DNA of 64,000 bases, taken from Trueperella pecoris. GTDB lineage: Bacteria; Actinomycetota; Actinomycetes; Actinomycetales; Actinomycetaceae. The translations under genes and the position numbers were made by a program. Under the pieces are notes generated by a model. It did not search any database and had not been told where the DNA came from. It saw only the letters and a list, made by a program, of their open reading frames with translations. Position 1 is the first letter of the stretch; every line of letters starts with the position of its first letter. The stretch spans positions 2,108,001 through 2,172,000 of the forward strand of contig NZ_CP053291.1 of the NCBI RefSeq assembly GCF_014926385.1. The letters are read 5' to 3'. Below, piece after piece: positions 26,946 through 35,974 of this stretch.

Positions 26946-26974
26946 GTGAATTACATGCGTGTAATTCTCCACAG
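26946..26974 (+). repeat. Composite motif, copy 2
   Basis: GAATTACATGCGTGTAATTC (26948-26967) overlapping TTCTCCACA (26965-26973). Centre-to-centre distance to copy 1 is 43 bp, about four helical turns. Confidence 0.75.
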
Positions 26975-27154
26975 GTCAATCCACGGTTGGGGATAAATCT
27001 GAGTATTACTGCAGGTCGCATGCTGATAAGACAACGTATTCACGAGACCTGGATAAGAGGCGCTGACGCGAGTCATTGGTTCAGCTAAACAACGAGAATC
27101 GGCAATTCGCGCTCGGCCAAACGACCCCAGCCCCCGCAGCGACCTGGCCGCAGG

Positions 27155-27910
27155 CTAACGCACAATCACCAGCGCGAGTGCGCTGACAGCGATGAGGGTT
27201 GTGGCGGCGTCGGCGAGGGTACGAAAAAGTGCCTTGCCTTGGAGCACTCCCTGACCGCGGTAGCTGTCAAAGATGAGAGTCCACATCCACGTCAATAACA
27301 TGCCCACAAGCAAGCCACCAACGTGGGACTCCCAAGAAATTCCCGGCACAAGCAGGCCGAAGGCAAGGTTGATCGCCAGCAAGGTCAGGATGCCGGACAT
27401 ATTGGCTTCCACACGCTTGGACAATACGACCAGGGCTCCGAAGAGTCCAAAGATCGCGCCCGAGGCGCCGACGGCTCCGATGTTCCACGCACCCGTGAGT
27501 CCGGCCAGGAGATAGACGGCCACGTTGCCGCCGAAAATCGAGACAAGATACAGCGCGAGAAAGTGAATCTTCCCCAAGACCGGCTCAATCACACGGCCGA
27601 GTAGCCACAGGGCATACATGTTCAACACCAGATGCCAGAAGCCGCTGTGGATAAACGCCGAAGTGAGGTATCGGTATGGCTGGGCCTCCGAGATCGGCGG
27701 ATAAAACATCAGCTCCACCGTAACCTGTGGCTGAAGCCGAACCACGACCGCCATGAGGACGCAAATAACGCCGATCGCCGTCGTGATAGGAGGAATATTT
27801 GATAAAGGACGCCGAACGGACCGAGATTCCACCGCGCCCTCTATGGGCGGCTCCTGGATAGACTGGTGCTCCGGAAGGGGAAAGTCGTCGGTCCGTTCGG
27901 CGTCACTCAT
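27155..27910 (-). CDS. Rhomboid-family intramembrane serine protease
   Basis: 251 aa with a hydrophilic N-terminus of about 35 residues and six to seven transmembrane helices. Catalytic dyad: S150 in GASGAIFG and H196 in WESHVGG; H93 and N97 in HLVLNMYALW complete the oxyanion site. Cleaves substrates within the membrane; targets unknown. ATG start 6 bp after the cyclophilin stop, so the two probably share a transcript. Confidence 0.92.
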   Translation of the reverse strand: MSDAERTDDFPLPEHQSIQEPPIEGAVESRSVRRPLSNIPPITTAIGVICVLMAVVVRLQPQVTVELMFYPPISEAQPYRYLTSAFIHSGFWHLVLNMYALWLLGRVIEPVLGKIHFLALYLVSIFGGNVAVYLLAGLTGAWNIGAVGASGAIFGLFGALVVLSKRVEANMSGILTLLAINLAFGLLVPGISWESHVGGLLVGMLLTWMWTLIFDSYRGQGVLQGKALFRTLADAATTLIAVSALALVIVR

Positions 27911-27916
27911 AGGGTG

Positions 27917-28438
27917 TTACTCGTTGATGGTCACGGAGTTAATGACGACGTCCTCGATGGGGCGATCCATCGGCCCAGTCTTGGTCTGAGCAATCTTGTC
28001 CACAACCACCTGCGAGTCAAGGTCAACCACCTTGCCGAAGATAGTGTGCTTGCCCTGCAGCCAGGTGGTGGGGGCGACGGTGATGAAGAACTGCGAACCG
28101 TTCGTGCCGCGGCCACCCTGCTTGCCGGCGTTGGCCATGGCAAGCATGTAGGGCTCGGTAAAGTTCAACTCGGGGGCGATCTCGTCATCGAAGCGGTAGC
28201 CTGGGCCGCCGGTGCCGGTGCCCAACGGGTCGCCGCCCTGGATCATGAAGCCAGCGATGACGCGATGGAAAATGACGCCGTCGTACAACGGATCGGTGGT
28301 GGTCTGACCGGTCTTCGGGTTCAGCCACTCGCGTTTGCCCGTGGCGAGCTCGGTGAAGTTAGCGACCGTCTCCGGAGCGTGCTCCGGGTAGAGGTCAATC
28401 TTGATGTCTCCGTAATTTGTATGCAGTGTTGCTTCCAT
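27917..28438 (-). CDS. ppiA: Cyclophilin-type peptidyl-prolyl cis-trans isomerase
   Basis: 173 aa cytosolic cyclophilin. Signature residues occur in FHRVIAGFMIQGGDP, GGRGTNGSQFFI and WLQGKHTIFGKV. No signal peptide. ATG at 28438; the N-terminal extension in the open frame lacks homology. A cyclophilin near the origin next to rhomboid and crgA is the common actinobacterial order. Confidence 0.94.
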   Translation of the reverse strand: MEATLHTNYGDIKIDLYPEHAPETVANFTELATGKREWLNPKTGQTTTDPLYDGVIFHRVIAGFMIQGGDPLGTGTGGPGYRFDDEIAPELNFTEPYMLAMANAGKQGGRGTNGSQFFITVAPTTWLQGKHTIFGKVVDLDSQVVVDKIAQTKTGPMDRPIEDVVINSVTINE

Positions 28439-28653
28439 AGACCCAATTTTCGCACACGCTCCGACGCCCGGCGTTCTTTCTCCACGCTTTGCTCGCTCCA
28501 CACCGCTAATGGCGTAATTTACTCTGTCAATGAAATTGAGGGCACTATTTGGGCGGAAATCCGGCTAGTCTCCTGCGAAACCTTTCCCCACGTGGAAAGA
28601 TTAGGAAATGTAACTAGCGGCACTTCGCCGTCCCATCAGTGGAGGTAATTGCA

Positions 28654-29460
28654 ATGTCTTTGTTTAAGAAGAAGACCACGAAGGAGAAGGTGGCCGAACA
28701 GGTCGAGCCGCTTGCCGAGCGTGCAGCCGAGGCAGGCGCACATCTGGGCACTCTTGTGAAGGATACTCTCAGCGCTGCTATCTCGTGGGCCGAGCCCCGC
28801 GCGAAGGAAGCGGCGGATCGCATCCAGCCCCTCGCTATTGACGCCTACGACAAGGCTGTCCCCTATGTGAAGGATGCGGTGGATAAGGCTAACGTCGTGG
28901 CGCACGACGCCGTTGTCAAGGCTCGCCCCTACGTAGAGGACGCTGCTAAGCGCTACGAAGAGACGGCCGACCTGGTCCGTGACGACTACCTGCCGCGCGC
29001 CAAGCGTGCCGCTCAGGCCGCACTCGATGAGGCGCGCACGGGCTCTGGCGATCTGCAGACGCGCGCCAACGCCGTCGTAAAGGTTTCGAAGAAGGAGCTG
29101 GCCAAGCCCACGAAGAAGCGTCGCCGCGGTAAGTGGCTCGGCTTCCTCGTCGTGGCTAGTGCGGGCGCGGCCGCGGCGTACGTGGCGTGGGCGCGTTCAA
29201 AGCCGGTTCAGGATCCCTGGGCGGAGGCCTACTGGGAGGACGTCTCGGTTCCGGAGGCAGATGACGAAGTGACCAACAAGGTCGACGACGTTGTCGAGGA
29301 GCCTGCTGAGGCTGTCGCCGAGGATGAGGCGCTTGTTCCCGAGGAGGCTCAGCCCAGCGAGGAAGAGCTCAAGGCTGAAGAGCTCGACGAGCACATTGCC
29401 AAGACCCGCGAAGAGGAAGCAGCCGCAGCTGCCGGTCTCATCAAGGACGAAGACAAGTAA
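28654..29460 (+). CDS. Helical membrane-anchored protein of unknown function
   Basis: 268 aa. The first 125 residues form amphipathic helices rich in Ala, Lys, Glu and Asp with an 11-residue-like rhythm (AEPRAKEAADRIQPLAIDAY, VKDAVDKANVVAHDAV), like apolipoprotein or YtxH-type proteins. A basic stretch (KKRRRGK) precedes one transmembrane helix (LGFLVVASAGAAAAYVAWA), and the C-terminal 90 residues are strongly acidic. GGAGG precedes the ATG. A strong terminator follows, so it is a single-gene unit. Possible membrane or stress structural protein; the function is not known. Confidence 0.8.
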   Translation: MSLFKKKTTKEKVAEQVEPLAERAAEAGAHLGTLVKDTLSAAISWAEPRAKEAADRIQPLAIDAYDKAVPYVKDAVDKANVVAHDAVVKARPYVEDAAKRYEETADLVRDDYLPRAKRAAQAALDEARTGSGDLQTRANAVVKVSKKELAKPTKKRRRGKWLGFLVVASAGAAAAYVAWARSKPVQDPWAEAYWEDVSVPEADDEVTNKVDDVVEEPAEAVAEDEALVPEEAQPSEEELKAEELDEHIAKTREEEAAAAAGLIKDEDK

Positions 29461-29478
29461 ATCGCTTCCTGAGTACTC

Positions 29479-29517
29479 GGCGGGGGTGGGGAAACATCAA
29501 GTTTCCCCACCCCCGCC
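29479..29517 (+). terminator. Terminator after the helical membrane protein
   Basis: Perfect 17 bp arms (GGCGGGGGTGGGGAAAC, 29479-29495, and its inverse 29501-29517), loop ATCAA, then TTTG. Convergent with the GNAT gene, so it may work both ways. Confidence 0.9.
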
Positions 29518-29548
29518 TTTGTAGTACGCGATTCCTTCTCTTGGCCGA

Positions 29549-30025
29549 TTATTTGCCGAGCTCCTGTATTTGCTCGCGGTCGAGCCGATATACCGTCCAT
29601 TCCAACATCGGCTTGGCACCCAAGGAGAGATAGAAGTCGATGCTCGGCTGATTCCAGTTCAGGCACGACCACTCCATGCGCCCGCAACCACGATCCTTGG
29701 CGATTGTGGCAAGTTCCTTCAAGAGTCGCTTGCCGTATCCGCGCCCACGGAATTCAGGCTTGACGTAGAGATCTTCGAGGTAGAGGCCGGCTCGACCTTG
29801 GAAAGTGGAGAAATTGTGGAAGAACAACGCAAAACCCACCTCGACTCCGTCGTGAAGAATGAAGATGACCTCCGCCCGCTGGTCGTCGAAGATCCATTTC
29901 TCGAGCGATTCACTCGTTGCCACGACCTCATCGGATAGTTTTTCGTATTCCGCTATCGCTTTGATGAAGCTGAGAATGAGATCGACATCGGCACGCTGCG
30001 CCCGCCTGATCGTCGCGTCTTCCAT
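29549..30025 (-). CDS. GNAT-family N-acetyltransferase (diamine acetyltransferase-like)
   Basis: 158 aa GNAT fold. The acetyl-CoA loop is RGRGYGKRLL and the C-terminal CLNWNQPSIDFYLSLGAKPM is typical of spermidine/spermine N1-acetyltransferase-like members (SSAT group). LYLEDLYVKPEFRG precedes the loop. The substrate could be a polyamine or thialysine, by similarity only. ATG at 30025. Confidence 0.85.
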   Translation of the reverse strand: MEDATIRRAQRADVDLILSFIKAIAEYEKLSDEVVATSESLEKWIFDDQRAEVIFILHDGVEVGFALFFHNFSTFQGRAGLYLEDLYVKPEFRGRGYGKRLLKELATIAKDRGCGRMEWSCLNWNQPSIDFYLSLGAKPMLEWTVYRLDREQIQELGK

Positions 30026-30113
30026 TTTTCTTTCCTCTTCTACGCGCCCTCCGCGCGTCGTCCATACGCCTCTGTTAGACGTAGTCGGTCCTACGTCGTG
30101 CGCGGGCCGAGTC

Positions 30114-31010
30114 TTAGCGATTCACCGAACGTGCCATCCGCGAGATAGCATGCCGCTTACCCCGAATGGTCATCGACATAGCAAGGATATTCTCCACAAG
30201 CGCGACGCCGCCGAATCCGGCGTCGCCGATGTGTTGCATATCCACTCCGCAAATCTTGTTCCTCAGGGCAATCTGAGTCACGACCTCCTCCTGCGAGGAT
30301 TCCTGGCTCGTCCCAATGGTCGACATCACGAGTGCGCCCGCCTCGTGAGCCGCCTTCACGACGTCGATGAGCTCGCCATCCGTCCATCCCGGCACGGTTC
30401 CCACGGCGGGAACAAGCACGACGTCGACCCCAGCATCGACAAGTGCGCGGGCCACCTCCGGCGTCGTCACAGGCTCGTTAACCCCGGCTCCATGCATCTT
30501 TCCGGCGATGATGAGCCCGGAGAAGTGCTCCTTCGCCGTCGCCACGGATGCGAGAATGGTCTGGTTGGAAACTCCAGTGGCAGGGTTACCCGTCAAGCAG
30601 ACGAAATCGGCGCCAAGTTCTTCAAGCCTCGTGAGAGTCTCCGCCGACGCCGTCCGGCCCGCCCCGATGTGAGTGCGCGCCTCGAGCATGCGTGCGTCCT
30701 CGTCAACTGGTTCGAGGTTCACCCCAATCGGGCATCCGACGAGGCGATGAAGCGTATGAACGAAGTCCGAGGCGTCGTCGAGACCACCGATCTTCGGATC
30801 AAACACGTCGACCATATTGAGCAGGATCAAATCTGCCCCGACCGACCGCGCAACCTCCGCATTCGTCAGATCCGGAATCACGGGCTCCCGGATGACAATA
30901 TTCTCCGAGACAATCGTGCGCCCCTCGCTGGCGGCAATCGCCAGCTTCAGCTCCGCAGCGCTCATCGAAAGTACCTCTGAGGCATTCGCGGACAGCAATC
31001 TCTTAAACAT
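30114..31010 (-). CDS. Putative TIM-barrel protein, DUF7916/PEP-phosphonomutase-like
   Basis: 298 aa. MFKRLLSANASEVLSMSAAE and SEGRTIVSENIVI resemble a family of unknown enzymes often encoded beside PTS sugar systems in Firmicutes and actinobacteria. Alternating strand/helix pattern and GADLILLNM, GADFVCLTG, GLIIAGKMHGAG and VDVVLVPAVGTVPG suggest a TIM barrel. No catalytic residues can be assigned. No PTS genes are nearby. ATG at 31010 has AAGGGGG upstream. Confidence 0.65.
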   Translation of the reverse strand: MFKRLLSANASEVLSMSAAELKLAIAASEGRTIVSENIVIREPVIPDLTNAEVARSVGADLILLNMVDVFDPKIGGLDDASDFVHTLHRLVGCPIGVNLEPVDEDARMLEARTHIGAGRTASAETLTRLEELGADFVCLTGNPATGVSNQTILASVATAKEHFSGLIIAGKMHGAGVNEPVTTPEVARALVDAGVDVVLVPAVGTVPGWTDGELIDVVKAAHEAGALVMSTIGTSQESSQEEVVTQIALRNKICGVDMQHIGDAGFGGVALVENILAMSMTIRGKRHAISRMARSVNR

Positions 31011-31233
31011 AACAACCCCCTTGTTCAACACAAGGCTAGCTCTATTCGCCGGCGGGCTCACCCCCAGACCAAGCAACCATCATCCCTAGTTAGAATTGAC
31101 CACAAACCCCTGGGACGACGGCCTATACTTTCTAAAAGGCTGGATCCAAAACTACCGACACGCCCGGATAAGACACACTTTTGTCTATTAACCTGCCTGC
31201 TTAGTCACTTTTTCAGGTTTAGCCCCAATACGC

Positions 31234-31264
31234 AAAAAGCCGAACGGTTTTACCGTTCGGCTTT
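31234..31264 (-). terminator. Terminator of the tRNA-Ala transcript
   Basis: 13 bp arms (AAAGCCGAACGGT, 31236-31248, and its inverse 31252-31264), 3-nt loop, with the A tract at 31234-31238 reading as T run on the minus strand. Confidence 0.85.
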
Positions 31265-31272
31265 CACTGTTG

Positions 31273-31345
31273 TGGAGCCTACGGGACTCGAACCCGTAAC
31301 CCCCTGCTTGCAAAGCAGGTGCGCTACCAATTGCGCCAAGGCCCC
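31273..31345 (-). tRNA. tRNA-Ala (anticodon TGC)
   Basis: 73 nt. Minus strand begins GGGGCCTTGGCGCAATTGG; anticodon loop CTTTGCA carries TGC; T-arm GGGTTCGAGTCCC; ends AGGCTCCA. Canonical cloverleaf. Confidence 0.96.
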
Positions 31346-31347
31346 TT

Positions 31348-31470
31348 CTAGAAATCAACAGGATCAGTGACGTGCTGCCATGTTGCTTGGCGTTGCATGT
31401 TCTCCTGAATCTTGAGGAAGACGAGGTATCCTCCCGTGACGGTCGCAATGGCAAGTGCAAACTTTTTCAT
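31348..31470 (-). CDS. DLW-39-type small protein
   Basis: 40 aa: an N-terminal transmembrane-like helix (MKKFALAIATVTGGYLVFLK) followed by IQENMQRQATWQHVTDPV. It resembles the DLW-39 family (about 39 aa, with DLWTEATD near the end); here the motif reads ATWQHVTD. AAGGAGG precedes the ATG. It fills the whole gap between tRNA-Ile and tRNA-Ala, near gyrA as usual for this family, and must be co-transcribed with both tRNAs. Function unknown. Confidence 0.85.
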   Translation of the reverse strand: MKKFALAIATVTGGYLVFLKIQENMQRQATWQHVTDPVDF

Positions 31471-31492
31471 CGTGACCTCCTTGATTCCCGAG

Positions 31493-31566
31493 TGGGCGTA
31501 CGTGGACTCGAACCACGGACCTCCACATTATCAGTGTGGCGCTCTAACCGACTGAGCTATACGCCC
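31493..31566 (-). tRNA. tRNA-Ile (anticodon GAT)
   Basis: 74 nt. Minus strand begins GGGCGTATAGCTCAGTCGG; anticodon loop CTGATAA carries GAT; T-arm GTGGTTCGAGTCCAC; ends TACGCCCA. Confidence 0.96.
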
Positions 31567-31783
31567 CGGGCTTTTGCTTCCTTGAGGATGCCGAATTAGA
31601 TTAACTCATTTTTCTCCGCATATCCAAACTGACACTCACCCTAGCGCTACACGTCACATTTCTTAATGTTGCGGACCCACGTCACGCATTCTCATCACGA
31701 CGCCGCCTGCCCGCACCGGCACCAGCCCGAAACCCTGCCTGCCGGCAACCCGACTTCACCGCACTGGCACCTCACGGCAACTG

Positions 31784-32773
31784 TTACTCGCCACCCACTT
31801 CGCCGAGCAAGGGATTGACATCGGGCTGAACGCGAGCTTCAGGCTGGCCGTGAGCCTCAGGCGCGCCGTCCCCGCCGGGTTGGGCCGGAGCCCCGCCCGG
31901 CCCCTCCGGCTGATTTTCGCCCGGAACTGTGGGTGCAGGTTCGACGGGCGTACCCGAACCGTCACCGGCCGGCGGTGTACTCGGAAGCGGCAAGGGAGCG
32001 GGCTGCGCCGGCCCCGGCGCCGGTGTGCTGGCCGGGGCAGACGGCGTCATAGCAGGGGCGGGGCGCAAAGGATTCTGGGGGTTTTGGCGCGGGACGCGGG
32101 CCCGATTGGGCGTGGTGGACGGGTTGTTGCTGACCACGCGTCGTGCGGGCGTACGTTCCTCACCCATCTGGTTCTTAACGCGGCTGAGCTCGTCGTCTAG
32201 CTGAGCGAAGAGCCCCTTCTTGTCGGCCGGGCTCGCATACTTGGCCTCGGCTCTCATGGCTTTGAGAGCCTTCTTCAGCTCCTTCGTATCGACAGAATCG
32301 GGAGCCTTGTCGATGGTCTCTTTCGCTTCCTTCAATACCGGTAGCAGGACTTCCTGGCGCCAGGTTTGCTCGATGTCGAAGATCTCCTTGACGGCAATCT
32401 TCAGCTGTTTACCCAGATCTTCCATCGCCGCCTCGTATTCAACGCGGCCGGAGTTGATCGCCTCGGCACGCACGTTGATTTCGGTTGCCGTCAGGTGACC
32501 GACGGGCACATCCTGCATGACCGGGAAGGAACGAATCTTATCGATGGCCTCTTTGAGGCCGAGGCACGTAGCGCCAACATCTTCACAGTGGGTCAGCACG
32601 TCGTCATAGTTGCCGACCTTCTCCATGCTCTCGTATTTCGCCCAGGCTTCTTCATAGTTGGCGATGGCCTCTTCCTGGCCGGGCTGGTAGGCGTTATTGT
32701 ATCCGAGCGCAGCGCCGTAGCCACCTGCCAAGATGACAATTCCTACGGCTACGAGCAGAGATTTCTTCTTCAT
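31784..32773 (-). CDS. Exported or membrane-anchored protein with coiled region and Pro-rich tail
   Basis: 329 aa. N-terminal basic and hydrophobic segment (MKKKSLLVAVGIVILAGGYG) is a signal anchor. Residues 25-200 are helical and charged and contain one cysteine pair region (HCEDVGATCLGL). Residues 210-329 are Pro/Ala/Gly-rich and disordered, typical of wall-spanning segments. No LPXTG motif. No family recognised. It follows DUF3566 after a terminator-like hairpin. ATG at 32773 chosen because the signal anchor starts there; the ribosome site is weak. Confidence 0.75.
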   Translation of the reverse strand: MKKKSLLVAVGIVILAGGYGAALGYNNAYQPGQEEAIANYEEAWAKYESMEKVGNYDDVLTHCEDVGATCLGLKEAIDKIRSFPVMQDVPVGHLTATEINVRAEAINSGRVEYEAAMEDLGKQLKIAVKEIFDIEQTWRQEVLLPVLKEAKETIDKAPDSVDTKELKKALKAMRAEAKYASPADKKGLFAQLDDELSRVKNQMGEERTPARRVVSNNPSTTPNRARVPRQNPQNPLRPAPAMTPSAPASTPAPGPAQPAPLPLPSTPPAGDGSGTPVEPAPTVPGENQPEGPGGAPAQPGGDGAPEAHGQPEARVQPDVNPLLGEVGGE

Positions 32774-32791
32774 ATCAACGCACCTATGCGA

Positions 32792-32824
32792 AAAAGCCCT
32801 GCCAACGATTCGTGGCGGGGCTTT
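32792..32824 (-). terminator. Hairpin after the DUF3566 gene
   Basis: Arms AAAGCCCTGCCA and TGGCGGGGCTTT (one mismatch) with the T run on the minus strand; between DUF3566 and the Pro-rich protein gene. Confidence 0.7.
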
Positions 32825-32851
32825 CTCCGAGTTCACATTCAGCTTTCCGAT

Positions 32852-33289
32852 TTACTCGTCGGTGACCGTGATGTACAAGCCGCCGACGAGCATCGCCACG
32901 ACGTTGTATAACAACGCAAGAATCGTACCAAAGGCCGTCATCAAAACGACTTCAATTACGCCCACGACGACGGCGAACGATACCACGCGCCCGAACTGCA
33001 TGAACTGTCCAAGCTCCAGCAGCGGCGCCGAATTCAGCGTGACCAGCAGTTCCTCGATGCGGGCCCAGACGTACATCGCGTCGAGTGTGAACCACAAGAT
33101 GATGGCAGCCACGACGATCATGATGCCGACGCCAACCGAAACGAGGAAGGAAAGTTTGAGCGCCGAGAGCGGGTCGACACGTGCAATCGTCATTCGCACG
33201 CGGCGAATGCCGACGTCCTTGTGCGGGGGCGCTTGGACGTCCGGTTCCGCTGCGCGACCGGTGTCGATGTGCTGCGTGGTCTCAGTCAT
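32852..33289 (-). CDS. DUF3566 transmembrane protein
   Basis: 145 aa. N-terminal cytoplasmic stretch with RRVRMTIARVDPLSALKLSF, the start of the DUF3566 domain, then two transmembrane helices (about residues 50-70 and 105-140). The family lies directly downstream of gyrA across actinobacteria; function unknown, possibly cell-division or membrane-associated. 60 bp after gyrA on the same strand. Confidence 0.92.
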   Translation of the reverse strand: MTETTQHIDTGRAAEPDVQAPPHKDVGIRRVRMTIARVDPLSALKLSFLVSVGVGIMIVVAAIILWFTLDAMYVWARIEELLVTLNSAPLLELGQFMQFGRVVSFAVVVGVIEVVLMTAFGTILALLYNVVAMLVGGLYITVTDE

Positions 33290-33349
33290 GGGAGATCTCC
33301 GTCTTTCGAGTTTCCGTTAGTTAGACGCTACCGCTTTTTCAGCGTTTCC

Positions 33350-35965
33350 TCACGCTTCTGTGGTCGGATTGTCGTCACTGGTTTCTTCTGACGCCGCCGT
33401 CGCGGAGGTTGTGCCCGCACCGTCGGCAGGGTTGGCCTCCGCAGAGGGGGCGACGTCAGCCGAGCCTTCGTCGTCGTCGGAATTATCTTGCTCGAAGACC
33501 GGTGCCATGGCCATGACGTGGTCGCCCTTGTCGGGGCGAACGAAGCGTACGCCTTGCGTGTTGCGGCCGGTAAGGTTGACTTCCTCGACGGAGGAACGAA
33601 CGACCTTGCCGCCCTCCATAATGACGAGGACTTCTTCGCCCGGCTGGGTGATGAGCGCGCCGACGATCTCGCCACGGTCTTCGACAACCTTGGCGACCTT
33701 GATTCCGAGCCCGCCACGATTTTGCTGACGGTACTGCTCGATGCTCGTGCGCTTGGCGAATCCACCGTCGGTGATGACGAAGACCTCGGAGTTTTCGCGG
33801 ATAACTTCCATGGTCAGCAGGGAATCGCCGTCACGGAACTTCATTCCGCGCACGCCTGCAGTGGCGCGTCCCATCGGGCGCAGCGACTCGTCGTCGGCAA
33901 CGAAGCGCAACGATTGGCCGCGTCTGGAGACAAGGATGAGTTCATCTCCCTCGTTGATGAGACGGGCGGAAACGACCTGATCTGTGGAGCCATCCACGTG
34001 TTCACGCAGGTTGATGGCGATGAGGCCACCGGTGCGGCTGGAATCGTAATCGGAGAGTTTGGTCTTCTTGACCATGCCGTCCCTAGTTGCGAGCACGAGG
34101 TAGTCGGCCTGGTCGTAGGTACGAAGCGTGAACGCGGAGGCGATGTCTTCCCCCGGCTGGAGCGCGAGGACATTGGCCACGTGCTGGCCCTTTGATTCGC
34201 GCGAACCCTCGGGAATCTCGTAGCCCTTGACGCGGTAGACGCGCCCGAGGTTGGTGAAGAACAGGTGCCAGTCGTGGGTGGAGGCAATGCCCATGTGTTC
34301 GACGACGTCGTCGCTACGTAGCGTCGTACCCTTCACTCCCTTGCCTCCGCGGCGCTGGGCGCGATACTCGGAGACCTTGGTGCGCTTGATGAAGCCCGAT
34401 CGCGTCACGGTGACGACGACGTCCTCTTCCGGAATCAGGTCCTCAACCGTCATCTCGCCGTCGAAGGGAAGGATCGTGGTTCGGCGATCGTCACCGTACT
34501 TGGCCACAACCTCGGCCAATTCCTCGGAGATAATTGCGCGCTGACGTTCAGGCTTGGCCAGAATGTCGCGGTAATCCTCGCACAGGGCCAGCTTCTCGTC
34601 ACGCTCGTCAATGATCTTCTGACGCTCGAGGGCCGCCAAGCGGCGCAGCTGCATCGCGAGGATGTGATCAGCCTGAACGGCGTTGATGTCGAGGAGCGCG
34701 ATGAGTCCCTCGCGTGCCTCGTCGGCAGTGGGCGAACGGCGGATGAGCGCGATGACCTCGTCCAACATGTCGAGAGCCTTCACCAGGCCCTCCAAGATCA
34801 TGAGGCGTTCTTCGGCCTTGCGCAGGCGGTATGCCGTGCGCCGGCTGATGACCTCGACCTGATGCTGGACCCAGTGGTGGATAAAGCCGTCGAGCGAGAG
34901 CGTGCGCGGTACGCCGTCAACCAGCGCAAGCATGTTGGCCGAGAAATTATTCTGCAGCTGGGTGTGTTTGTACAGGTTGTTGAGCACGACCTTCGGCACG
35001 GCGTCGCGCTTGAGCACGACGACGATGCGCTGGCCTGCACGGCCGGAAGATTCGTCGCGGATGTCGGCGATGCCGGAGAGGCGGCCGTCCTTGACGCCTT
35101 CGACCATGCGGTCGAGGAGACGATCAGGGTTGACCTGGTAGGGCAGATCGGTGACGACGAGGCAAGTTCGGCCGTTGATTTCGTCCACCTCGACGGTGGC
35201 GCGCTGGGTGATCGAGCCCTTGCCCGTGCGGTACATGTCCTCGATGCCCTTGGTGCCCAAGATCGTGGCGCCGGTGGGGAAGTCCGGACCGGAGATGCGC
35301 AGCATCAAGTTGGCCAGAAGCTCATCACGGGTGGCCTCAGGATTTTCCAGGTACCACTGGGCGCCGGCGGCGACTTCGCGCAGGTTGTGCGGCGGAATCG
35401 AGGTTGCCATGCCGACGGCGATGCCTTCGGACCCGTTGATCAGCAGGTTCGGAATGCGGGAGGTCAGGACGACCGGCTCTTGAACCGAACCGTCGAAGTT
35501 CGGCTGGAAATCAACCGTGTCTTCGTTGATATCGCGCACCATCTCGACGGCCAGTTGGGCCATGCGGGCCTCGGTGTATCGGGGAGCTGCCGCGCCGAGG
35601 TCGCCGGCCGTACCGAAGTTACCTTGGCCGGCCACCAGCGGGTAGCGCAGGTTCCACGGCTGGACCATGCGGACCATCGTGTCATAGATGGCGGCGTCGC
35701 CGTGCGGGTGGTAGTTACCCATAACGTCGCCAACGATTTTGACAGACTTGGAGAAGGACGAGTCCGGGCGGTAGCCGCCGTCCCACATCGCGTAGATGAC
35801 GCGGCGGTGGACGGGCTTCATGCCGTCGCGAACGTCGGGCAGCGCGCGCCCGACGATAACGGACATCGCGTAGTCGAGGTAGGACGTCTCCATTTCCCTC
35901 TGGAGGTCAACATCCTTGATGAGGCCGTGGTCGTAGCCGGTTTCGGTGGTCGTATTTTCGCTCAC
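33350..35965 (-). CDS. gyrA: DNA gyrase subunit A
   Basis: 871 aa. Cuts and religates DNA for negative supercoiling. Catalytic tyrosine Y130 (APRYTEAR). The quinolone-determining segment reads [11 protein letters not shown], with A91 at E. coli Ser83 and D95 at Asp87. The C-terminal beta-pinwheel carries the GyrA-box-like QRRGGKG, and the last 45 residues are acidic. GTG start with AAGGA upstream, 9 bp after gyrB. Confidence 0.97.
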   Translation of the reverse strand: MSENTTTETGYDHGLIKDVDLQREMETSYLDYAMSVIVGRALPDVRDGMKPVHRRVIYAMWDGGYRPDSSFSKSVKIVGDVMGNYHPHGDAAIYDTMVRMVQPWNLRYPLVAGQGNFGTAGDLGAAAPRYTEARMAQLAVEMVRDINEDTVDFQPNFDGSVQEPVVLTSRIPNLLINGSEGIAVGMATSIPPHNLREVAAGAQWYLENPEATRDELLANLMLRISGPDFPTGATILGTKGIEDMYRTGKGSITQRATVEVDEINGRTCLVVTDLPYQVNPDRLLDRMVEGVKDGRLSGIADIRDESSGRAGQRIVVVLKRDAVPKVVLNNLYKHTQLQNNFSANMLALVDGVPRTLSLDGFIHHWVQHQVEVISRRTAYRLRKAEERLMILEGLVKALDMLDEVIALIRRSPTADEAREGLIALLDINAVQADHILAMQLRRLAALERQKIIDERDEKLALCEDYRDILAKPERQRAIISEELAEVVAKYGDDRRTTILPFDGEMTVEDLIPEEDVVVTVTRSGFIKRTKVSEYRAQRRGGKGVKGTTLRSDDVVEHMGIASTHDWHLFFTNLGRVYRVKGYEIPEGSRESKGQHVANVLALQPGEDIASAFTLRTYDQADYLVLATRDGMVKKTKLSDYDSSRTGGLIAINLREHVDGSTDQVVSARLINEGDELILVSRRGQSLRFVADDESLRPMGRATAGVRGMKFRDGDSLLTMEVIRENSEVFVITDGGFAKRTSIEQYRQQNRGGLGIKVAKVVEDRGEIVGALITQPGEEVLVIMEGGKVVRSSVEEVNLTGRNTQGVRFVRPDKGDHVMAMAPVFEQDNSDDDEGSADVAPSAEANPADGAGTTSATAASEETSDDNPTTEA

Positions 35966-35974
35966 GGATAGTCC

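Larger units (their letters stand above)
26500..27154. other. 655 bp gap between convergent crgA and the rhomboid gene
   Basis: No supported gene. Contents in order: crgA terminator (26590-26620), repeat family B copy 1 (26699-26811), and two copies of a palindrome plus DnaA-box composite motif (26903-26974). The remainder to 27154 shows nothing recognisable. Such a large structured gap between two 3' ends is unusual here. Confidence 0.75.
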
